A DNA stretch of 27,357 nt, taken from positions 1 through 27,357 of the IMG/VR virus record IMGVR_UViG_3300042261_000784; one strand, 5' to 3'. Position 1 is the first letter of the stretch; each line of letters starts with the position of its first letter. This document shows, piece after piece, positions 21,497 through 27,357 of the stretch. Source of the stretch: a virus. Made by a program: the position numbers and the translations under genes. Under the pieces are notes generated by a model. That model ran no database searches and was not told where the DNA came from. It was given only the letters and a program-made list of their open reading frames with translations.

Positions 21497-22517
21497 AGTT
21501 CTTATATGTATCAAAAAGTCTCACGCTTGCGAGATTTTTTGCTTTGCTCTCGCACATGATATCAGCCCAACTCCAGTGTTCATGTGCCCAACGATTCATA
21601 GCATCATTGTAAAAGTAGTCACTGTGTGCGCGTAGTTTCTGTTTATTGTAACCACTTTCTATCAATCGCTGTAAATCATGTCGTTCGGTTGTATTGCGCT
21701 CAATTGTGCCATCTTCGCGTGATGTGCTAAAATGAATAACAGGGCGCACACCACGCCAACTGTCAATAACACGCTTGATACGATCATCATTGGGTTGTAT
21801 GTATTCACCTGTCTTGATCCAATGATGATGAATGTCTAGTACTAGACCCAGATGTCCAGCCAATTCGAGGCTTGATTCGATCCCCCAGCTGATTTCGTCG
21901 TTTTCGATTGTGATGCTGTTTCGCGCTTCGGGGGTAAGTCTGCCGAGAATGTCGATGATACCGGCTGGACCTTTGCGACCACTGATGTGGACATTGATTT
22001 TGATGTCCTGAAATTGTTTACCGTACCCCATCCAACGGGCCATATCCACATGATATTCAAACTCCTCTATACTCTTATTTACTACCTCAGGGCGATCACT
22101 TGCTAGAACAACAAACTGATCGGGATGAAACGACAACCGAACATCATTGGCGCGGGCAGTCTCGCCGATAGGAGCCATCCAACGTTCCAAACTGTCCTGT
22201 ACTTCACGCGATTTCCAAAAGTACTTGTACTCGTCCATAGTATAGAAACTGAACATATCGCTAGTCAATCGTAGCATACGCAGTCCAGGCTCAAGTGCTG
22301 CGACCTTCTTGACTAGATTATGTGTATTGGTAATGTTGCGTTTAGCAACTTCCATTAGTTTTTCTTCAACGATGCGTGGGCTACTTTGTCGCTTTGCCCA
22401 TGCGTGGGTAGTACCACCAGTGTTGAACCCGTCAGCACTAGCGATCTCACCTTTCTTATTGATTTCTGCCCATTTACATGCGAAACCAATGCGTTTGATA
22501 TTACTGTTGAATGACAT
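21489..22517 (-). CDS. uvsE: UV-damage endonuclease, UvdE/UVDE family
   Basis: A 342-aa TIM-barrel nuclease. Recognised motifs are RIGFACKW at the start, RMLRLTSDMF (about 79-88), FHPDQFVVL (about 128-136), KINVHISG, ITIENDE, and VLDIHHHW with the metal-binding histidines, then HFSTSRE and AHSDYF. The family nicks DNA 5' of UV photoproducts and other lesions without needing UvrABC. It protects phage genomes exposed to light, in line with a surface-water setting. The ATG lies only 9 nt after a strong -10, so the mRNA is probably leaderless; no Shine-Dalgarno is present. Confidence 0.93.
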   Translation of the reverse strand: MSFNSNIKRIGFACKWAEINKKGEIASADGFNTGGTTHAWAKRQSSPRIVEEKLMEVAKRNITNTHNLVKKVAALEPGLRMLRLTSDMFSFYTMDEYKYFWKSREVQDSLERWMAPIGETARANDVRLSFHPDQFVVLASDRPEVVNKSIEEFEYHVDMARWMGYGKQFQDIKINVHISGRKGPAGIIDILGRLTPEARNSITIENDEISWGIESSLELAGHLGLVLDIHHHWIKTGEYIQPNDDRIKRVIDSWRGVRPVIHFSTSREDGTIERNTTERHDLQRLIESGYNKQKLRAHSDYFYNDAMNRWAHEHWSWADIMCESKAKNLASVRLFDTYKNYV

Positions 22518-22522
22518 ATACG

Positions 22523-22530
22523 CTAAATAC
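22523..22530 (+). promoter_or_regulatory. T4-late-like motif before the GP88 fusion gene
   Basis: The plus strand reads GCTAAATACTACTATAA, which follows the extended T4 late pattern TATAAATAC then CTATT-like sequence. It overlaps the -10 of the opposite uvdE promoter. Confidence 0.5.
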
Positions 22531-22555
22531 TACTATAACTAATTGGGAATGTCAA
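22527..22555 (-). promoter_or_regulatory. uvdE promoter
   Basis: TTGACA (22555..22550), a 17-bp spacer, TAGTAT (22532..22527). The uvdE ATG (22517..22515) begins 10 nt after the -10, giving a leader of only a few nucleotides or none. Confidence 0.75.
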
Positions 22556-22559
22556 CATC

Positions 22560-24338
22560 ATGGATATCCGTAAAATTTTAGATATAGTTACTGAAGCAGA
22601 AAAGCCACTAGCAAAGGGCATGAAGGTGTTGAGCCTAGCCCAATTCTTACAACAAAGCGGTGTTGAACCAGCAAAAGGTGAAGAGGAAACGGTCAACGAA
22701 TTGAGTCCTAAAACCAAAAAGAGTTATAGTGCTGCTGCCAAACTTGATAAGAAATATAATGATAACAATATAGACAAGGCCAAGAGAATGAGCCAAGAGC
22801 AGCCACATAAAAAGGCTGAATGGGAAGATGAAATAGAGTTTCTAAAATCGGTCAACGCCAAGCGTGATCGCGGCTTGAAGAGAGCAGGTGTGGCGGAAGG
22901 CTCCGAGGATTCGTTCAAGGCATCACACAACGATGCTGTTGAACAAGCAAAATCAGAACACGGTGATCCAGCCAAACACGAATATAAGTTTGATAATATG
23001 AGTGGTCGTCATGGTGCCCACAATTCATACTTACATTATCCAGACAAAAAGGTCACCGTCAACACTCAAATGTATAAATCCGGACCAGCACATAATGTAT
23101 TTGTATCACGCGGTAAGCAAGGTGTGGCGGAAGGCGCGCCTGAACTGTTGAAGAAAGAAATGCCATTAGTTCGTCATATTGATAAAATATTAGCAGGACA
23201 TGGTTATAAGAAAGGTACACCAGAATACGATGAACATTTCAAACAGGCAATGTCTTACCTTCGCAAGTTTGGAAATATAGATCTAATCAATAAACAAATA
23301 GATGAAGCAGAAAAACTAGGTGGTGTGTCAGCAAGATCATTACCAAAAGATGAATTGGCAAGTTATCTTGACAGAATTATTGGCAAGAGTAAAGAAAAGA
23401 CAGACAAATATAAACTTCCATACATCCATAGTAGCAATATTCCTATCGTCAATGACGATGGTCAGAAATATGATCTACAAAAGTTAGCAGCAGCATTCAG
23501 CGAACGCCCAACTAAAATTCTAAAGCAAAATGAAAAGATGCAGCATAGTGATGGTACTAGCAGCCAATTCTATAATGTTGGACTACCAGCACTAAAAGGA
23601 TTGGCAATAGATGAAGATACTGGCGAGTTCGTAGTTATTGACACATGCCCAGGTGCTGGAGCATGTAAACTAGTATGCTATGCCATGAAAGGCGGATATG
23701 TACAATGGAAGGCAAGCAGCCTTGGTCAAACAAAACTATTGAACTTCTTATACAATGATCCAGATGGATTCATGGGTATGCTAGAAAGTGAGATTGCTGG
23801 TTATGAAGCAAAGAACAAGAAAAAGAATATCAAGACAATCATACGCTGGCATGATGCCGGTGACTTCTTTAGCCCACAATATCTAGCAAAAGCATTTGAT
23901 CTAGCAAAGAAATTCCCAGATGTTGATTTCTATGCTTACACTAAACTAGCAGGTGTGGCACAGGGTGAAAAACCAGACAACTTCAAAATCAATTTCAGTG
24001 CTGGCGCACAACCAAGTCAAGAAAAGAAGATTGACTTTCAAAAGACAAAGAATAGTCGTATAGTTCCTAAAGAATTATTCAGTGACGCACTTGAGAAAGA
24101 TGCTAGTGGTAAGTGGCAGTACACAAGCCCACAAGCAGAAAAGGCTGTCAAAGATCGTATGGCTATCAAGTATAGCCTAGATCCAAAATCAGTTATCACT
24201 TATGATGAGATGATGAAGATTCCAGTTGATAAAAGCCCAGATGCTAAAGGCAAGTGGAATGTTATCGTCAAGCCAGGTGACGGCGATGATGCTGCAAACC
24301 GTAATGATGTATTGAGCAGTTTACTATTGATACATTGA
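22560..24338 (+). CDS. Modular protein: capsid-targeting-like peptide, GVAEG-joined modules, GP88-like domain
   Basis: A 592-aa mosaic. Residues 1-15 (MDIRKILDIVTEAEK) form an amphipathic helix ending in VTE then A, like T4 capsid-targeting peptides. Residues about 47-109 are a charged helical module (NELSPKTKKSYSAAAKL to AKRDRGLKRA). GVAEG (110-114) follows, then a small module (DSFKASHNDAVEQ to HNVFVSRGKQ), a second GVAEG (188-192) and a helical module. From about 265 lies a domain like mycobacteriophage gp88 (GP88 family) with CPGAGACKLVCYA (Cys363, Cys369, Cys373) and RWHDAGDFF (429-437). The Cys set could bind zinc or an iron-sulfur cluster. The next plus-strand gene begins 1 nt after. 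Confidence 0.8.
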   Translation: MDIRKILDIVTEAEKPLAKGMKVLSLAQFLQQSGVEPAKGEEETVNELSPKTKKSYSAAAKLDKKYNDNNIDKAKRMSQEQPHKKAEWEDEIEFLKSVNAKRDRGLKRAGVAEGSEDSFKASHNDAVEQAKSEHGDPAKHEYKFDNMSGRHGAHNSYLHYPDKKVTVNTQMYKSGPAHNVFVSRGKQGVAEGAPELLKKEMPLVRHIDKILAGHGYKKGTPEYDEHFKQAMSYLRKFGNIDLINKQIDEAEKLGGVSARSLPKDELASYLDRIIGKSKEKTDKYKLPYIHSSNIPIVNDDGQKYDLQKLAAAFSERPTKILKQNEKMQHSDGTSSQFYNVGLPALKGLAIDEDTGEFVVIDTCPGAGACKLVCYAMKGGYVQWKASSLGQTKLLNFLYNDPDGFMGMLESEIAGYEAKNKKKNIKTIIRWHDAGDFFSPQYLAKAFDLAKKFPDVDFYAYTKLAGVAQGEKPDNFKINFSAGAQPSQEKKIDFQKTKNSRIVPKELFSDALEKDASGKWQYTSPQAEKAVKDRMAIKYSLDPKSVITYDEMMKIPVDKSPDAKGKWNVIVKPGDGDDAANRNDVLSSLLLIH

Positions 24339-24339
24339 T

Positions 24340-25017
24340 ATGATTTTATTTTCAAACGGTTGTAGTTGGACGCAGGGTGGCGGTTTAGAGCCCTTTTATA
24401 ATACTGATGAAGAAAGACTAAAATTAGTTTGGCCACATCATTTAGGTAATCTGTTACAAGCATCAAAAGTTATAAACATAGCGGAAGGATGTGGCAGTAA
24501 TCAAAGAACACTAAGAACTACTTTTGATTATTTTCTAAAAGAATACAATAATGAACCAATGATAGCAGTAATACAAATTACTGATCCTGCTAGATATGAA
24601 TATTATATTACTGATAGTTTAGATGACGCTAGTAACTTACCTAAAAACTGGGCTAAAGTGACACCATCATCAATTATGTCTGATATAGATATAGACGAAA
24701 ATGATGCTACTAGCCGCAGAGATAAAAGATTAGAAACATATACACTTTTAGAAGGTTGGTATAAGTTAGTTACAGATTGTTCAGCACTAGCAAAGTTATT
24801 TGAAAAATATAATATAGAATACTATTTCTTTGCAGGTGCAACTATTGTTTATCAAAGTGTTATGCCTGTAGAATATGTCAATTATCTAAAGGATATAAAC
24901 TTTATTGGTATGGACAAAATTTGGACTAATGAAGCAATAAGTCAGGAAGATCCGCACCCTAGTATATTAGGTCACAAACAAATAGCAGAAAACATTTATA
25001 AGTCAATTAGACCTTGA
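24340..25017 (+). CDS. SGNH/GDSL-hydrolase-like protein, 225 aa
   Basis: Block I reads FSNGCSWTQGG with Ser9 as probable nucleophile; the Gly and Asn blocks fit EGCGSNQRT (49-57). The C-terminal Asp/His pair is in EDPHPSILGH (203-212), matching DxxH of this superfamily. SGNH enzymes remove or transfer acyl groups on glycans, lipids or peptidoglycan. It starts 1 nt after the GP88 fusion gene and so is probably co-transcribed with it. Its last 11 nt overlap the epimerase gene on the other strand. It is distinct from the two SGNH-like genes at 25809-27357. Confidence 0.8.
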   Translation: MILFSNGCSWTQGGGLEPFYNTDEERLKLVWPHHLGNLLQASKVINIAEGCGSNQRTLRTTFDYFLKEYNNEPMIAVIQITDPARYEYYITDSLDDASNLPKNWAKVTPSSIMSDIDIDENDATSRRDKRLETYTLLEGWYKLVTDCSALAKLFEKYNIEYYFFAGATIVYQSVMPVEYVNYLKDINFIGMDKIWTNEAISQEDPHPSILGHKQIAENIYKSIRP

Positions 25018-25837
25018 GTAAATCTTCAAATTTATATAACTCTTTCATGTAACTGCCAGGATTACGTAATACGCTAACGGCAGGATCACCTTTCTTTCTT
25101 GGGGCTATTTTTATAGTAAAATCTACATTATTTACTTTTTTGAAAGTTTCAACCATTTGCTTTACGCTTCTACCATATCCATGCCCTAAATTCTCTAATC
25201 CATTTGCTGGTGTTTCAATAGCCATCATCAAGGCATTACATATTTCATAAACATGTACATAGTCACGCATACAAGTCCCATCTAATGTATCGTAGTCATC
25301 ACCAAAGATAGTAAATTCACCTGTATCTATTGCTTTGATTAGTGCAGACATAAGACCATCTGGATTAGTTGGCTTTATGCCATCCATGCCAATTACATTA
25401 TAGAATCTAAACATAGTGTAGTCTTGCGGCTTATGTTTGGTACAATATTCCACTACGCAATCTTCACTTGCTCGTTTGCTGATGCTATATGGATTAGCGC
25501 ATAAACTTGCCTGCCCGGTACTAGCATATATAAAATTCTTTGTGGGAATCTTGTTCAATACATTCATAGTACCATTTACGTTAGTAATGTAATACAATAT
25601 AGGCATTGTTTCACTCAAACCAACATTGACCAATGCTGCTAAATGGATTACAGCGTCATAAAGATCAGTTTGATCTGGTATAGTAAACAATCTATTGATA
25701 TCTACTTTATAAAACTTGTCTACTGGTACAATTGGATCACTAATGTCTAATCCATGGATCTCATATTTGCCTTGTAGCATCTTACAGAGATGACTACCAA
25801 TATATCCACTACAACCTGTTATCATTATGCGCTTCAA
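25007..25837 (-). CDS. NAD-dependent epimerase/dehydratase, GalE-like
   Basis: An extended short-chain dehydrogenase of 276 aa. The NAD-binding motif is TGCSGYIG (7-14), with Asp31 after strand 2 likely to bind the ribose. Catalytic Ser106/Thr107 are in IYASTG, and Tyr117/Lys121 in YSISK. The GalE-like block GTCMRDYVHV is near 190. It would interconvert nucleotide sugars, for example UDP-hexoses. It is about 60 residues shorter than usual GalE, mostly in the C-terminal sugar-binding part, so its substrate may differ. The start TTG at 25837 has GGAG 7 nt upstream; ATG at 25825 is less likely. It overlaps the upstream SGNH gene by 29 nt. Confidence 0.85.
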   Translation of the reverse strand: MKRIMITGCSGYIGSHLCKMLQGKYEIHGLDISDPIVPVDKFYKVDINRLFTIPDQTDLYDAVIHLAALVNVGLSETMPILYYITNVNGTMNVLNKIPTKNFIYASTGQASLCANPYSISKRASEDCVVEYCTKHKPQDYTMFRFYNVIGMDGIKPTNPDGLMSALIKAIDTGEFTIFGDDYDTLDGTCMRDYVHVYEICNALMMAIETPANGLENLGHGYGRSVKQMVETFKKVNNVDFTIKIAPRKKGDPAVSVLRNPGSYMKELYKFEDLLKV

Positions 25838-26576
25838 TTTGCTTCTCCAAAATTTTTGTAAATAATATATCGTTACTTATATCGTCAGTATCCCACTCAA
25901 ATTCTTTAGATAAATTATATTCAATGTTGTATTGTCTTGAATCAAACAAGTTTGTAATTATGTTTGCTAATCTTTTATTATTCAAATTACCCATATGGCA
26001 TTGTCTAGGATCGCCATCGTTTAAATGATATTTTTTTAAAAACTCTTCATATGAGTATCTTTTATTTTTATATGTAATATGTTCATAATATGAAACAGTG
26101 TTAAGATCAACAAGTAAAGGAAATTCACTTTTAAATTTAGATGAATTTTCAAAACAAACAATATTGATTAGAAAAATATTATTTTTTCTGCAATAATCAT
26201 TTACATTTTGAAATATACTTTTACTTATAAATCTGGTAAAATCATCAGGAAAAAGGTCCAAATAATATTTGTTGAGTAGTCGTAAGTCATTTGTAAATGA
26301 CGGATTTTGTACATTATGAATATTCCAATTACTGCCTTCTAAATTGACTGGCAAACAAGGCCATCTATTTTCACTTGTATGACAAAAAACGATATGAGTA
26401 AATTGATGCTTCTCTATAGCATCTATAAATTGTTGATAAGTCCAGTAATGCGAAACTCCGCATCGTGCTTTGATAGCACAAAAATCTGATTTTTTGGCCA
26501 ATAAATTAGGCCATGCGCTAAGACTTGTATCTTCATTTACGTCCGCGTAACTATCACCGAAAATTCCTAATCTCAT
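25809..26576 (-). CDS. SGNH-hydrolase-like protein, paralogue A, 255 aa
   Basis: Block I is GIFGDSYAD (4-12) with Ser9 as likely nucleophile. Family-like features shared with the next gene are HIVFCHTSENRWP, then NLEGSNWNIHN, and a C-terminal DPRQCHMGNLNNKRLAN, which carries the Asp/His pair. The following acidic tail FEWDTDDISND ends in a helix. Together with the epimerase it suggests sugar modification, perhaps acetyl removal or transfer. No ribosome binding site is obvious before the ATG. The DNA is very AT-rich here. Confidence 0.75.
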   Translation of the reverse strand: MRLGIFGDSYADVNEDTSLSAWPNLLAKKSDFCAIKARCGVSHYWTYQQFIDAIEKHQFTHIVFCHTSENRWPCLPVNLEGSNWNIHNVQNPSFTNDLRLLNKYYLDLFPDDFTRFISKSIFQNVNDYCRKNNIFLINIVCFENSSKFKSEFPLLVDLNTVSYYEHITYKNKRYSYEEFLKKYHLNDGDPRQCHMGNLNNKRLANIITNLFDSRQYNIEYNLSKEFEWDTDDISNDILFTKILEKQIEAHNDNRL

Positions 26577-26588
26577 AAATTTTATTTT

Positions 26589-27357
26589 TTATCTGTTACT
26601 AATAATTTTTTCATATATCAAATCCATTTCTTCATCTCTATAATCCCAATCTAATTTTGTACAATCAACTATAGTATTATATTCTTTTTTACTAATCATG
26701 TCGTATAAAATATTAGCAAACCTTCTATTATTTTTACAATTGAAGTGGCATTGTCTATGATCAAAATGTATAGCATTGTTGATCATAACAGTTGGGATAA
26801 ATTCTTTATTTCTAAAATCAAAAAACTTTCTATATCGTCCTGTCCAACCATAGTTTACTTTTGGATAGTGATTATGATATCTAGTTTCTTCATGGTGGCT
26901 GATATAATCTAAATTATGAATTATTGGAAATTTAGTTTTAGGTAATTCATAATCATTAGGAAAAGGAAAAATGTTGATAAGATATATGTTTTCTTCTTCG
27001 CATTTTTGTATAACATCTTTTAGTATGTTTAGTCCTATAAATTGTAGTAGATTTGAAGGAAAAATATCTTTTCTAAACTTGTTTATAATGTCCATATCAG
27101 GATCAGGTGCATGTCCGATATTCCATGCTTTACCTTCTATTCCTGGTTTTGTTGCTGGCCATCTTTCACAATTAGTATGGCTAAAAACAATGACATCATG
27201 TTTTTTATAGTTTTGTAAAAACTGTTCATAACTATACCAATGCGATGAACCTCCCATAGCATAGTTACCAAACTGACCTTCAACATTTGGCCTGTCGACA
27301 ATTTCTCTATTATATAATTTTGCCAAGACTCTAGGCCAGCCCATGCATGTTTCACTA
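26589..27357 (-). CDS. SGNH-hydrolase-like protein, paralogue B, cut by the window edge
   Basis: The frame runs off the right edge; the residues before the internal Met at 27344 read SETC, so the block I (GDS) motif lies outside the window. Shared features with paralogue A are VIVFSHTNCERWP, then GIEGKAWNIGH, and DHRQCHFNCKNNRRFAN, where DHRQCH replaces DPRQCH. The tail KLDWDYRDEEMDL matches the acidic tail of A. The two are diverged tandem copies 12 nt apart. It contains an extra middle stretch rich in His/Tyr (HHEETRYHNHYPK). Confidence 0.75.
   Translation of the reverse strand, partial: SETCMGWPRVLAKLYNREIVDRPNVEGQFGNYAMGGSSHWYSYEQFLQNYKKHDVIVFSHTNCERWPATKPGIEGKAWNIGHAPDPDMDIINKFRKDIFPSNLLQFIGLNILKDVIQKCEEENIYLINIFPFPNDYELPKTKFPIIHNLDYISHHEETRYHNHYPKVNYGWTGRYRKFFDFRNKEFIPTVMINNAIHFDHRQCHFNCKNNRRFANILYDMISKKEYNTIVDCTKLDWDYRDEEMDLIYEKIISNR

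Noticed and set aside
23952-23966. Third GVAEG-like site (GVAQG) in the GP88 fusion
   Set aside because: The Glu needed for cleavage is replaced by Gln, the DNA differs after GGTGTGGC, and it lies within the folded GP88 domain. Chance similarity is likely.
1-27357. tRNA genes, CRISPR arrays, insertion sequences
   Set aside because: I saw no cloverleaf with a T-loop, no regularly spaced repeats and no transposase-like protein. A weak or unusual tRNA could be missed by eye; a tRNAscan-SE run would settle it.

Overview
The window looks like part of the genome of a large tailed bacteriophage, probably a T4-like myovirus of a Gram-negative host, taken from an AT-rich genome. The evidence is very dense packing with ATGA, TAATG and 8-nt gene overlaps. 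There is also a T4-type RNase H/flap nuclease, an ATP-dependent DNA ligase, a UV-damage endonuclease and many small proteins of unknown function. Several promoters match the bacterial sigma-70 consensus with 17-bp spacing, and a second set of TAAATA-type motifs resembles T4 late promoters. The host may be a proteobacterium, possibly a betaproteobacterium, because one lipoprotein has the poly-glycine tail after the lipobox Cys that is common there; this is an inference. I recognised no tRNA, rRNA, CRISPR array, insertion sequence or capsid/tail gene. No stretch longer than about 120 bases lacks a gene.

Layout. (1) 1-346: a small gene behind a strong promoter cassette, with another copy of that promoter cut by the left edge. 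(2) 404-10403: a proteostasis region. On the minus strand it holds a 2OG-Fe(II) oxygenase, ClpP, a 514-residue unknown protein, a SprT-like metallopeptidase, ClpS, an Hsp20 chaperone, ribosomal protein bS21 and ClpX. Upstream of these are an exported FlgT/LPP20-like protein, a lipoprotein and a coiled-coil membrane protein with an apparent -1 frameshift. Two plus-strand genes sit inside it: a membrane-anchored EF-hand/dockerin protein with a histone-H1-like tail, and a metallophosphoesterase fold that has lost its metal ligands. (3) 10443-15482: an early-type minus operon with DNA ligase, another 2OG-Fe(II) oxygenase and many tiny overlapping genes, starting at the second full copy of the promoter cassette. 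(4) 15571-20006: an FG-GAP lipoprotein, small proteins, a SAM methyltransferase and a sulfotransferase-like protein. (5) 20016-22517: RNase H, a conserved small protein and UV-damage endonuclease. (6) 22560-25017, plus strand: a modular protein ending in a GP88-like domain, then an SGNH hydrolase-like protein. (7) 25007-27357: a GalE-like epimerase and two tandem SGNH-like paralogues, the last cut by the right edge.

How the parts may work together. ClpX keeps its IGF loop for docking to ClpP, ClpP has its catalytic triad, and ClpS keeps its N-degron pocket. The phage therefore appears to carry protease, unfoldase and adaptor, with a small heat-shock protein and a ribosomal protein encoded alongside. 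This could redirect host protein turnover and translation during infection. A second theme is virion maturation: the 514-residue protein and the GP88 fusion begin with short amphipathic peptides ending in a hydrophobic-x-Glu site, like T4 capsid-targeting sequences. The GP88 fusion also contains two identical GVAEG joints that could be prohead-protease sites. A third theme is surface chemistry (oxygenases, methyltransferase, sulfotransferase, epimerase, three SGNH proteins), probably acting on glycans or virion proteins.
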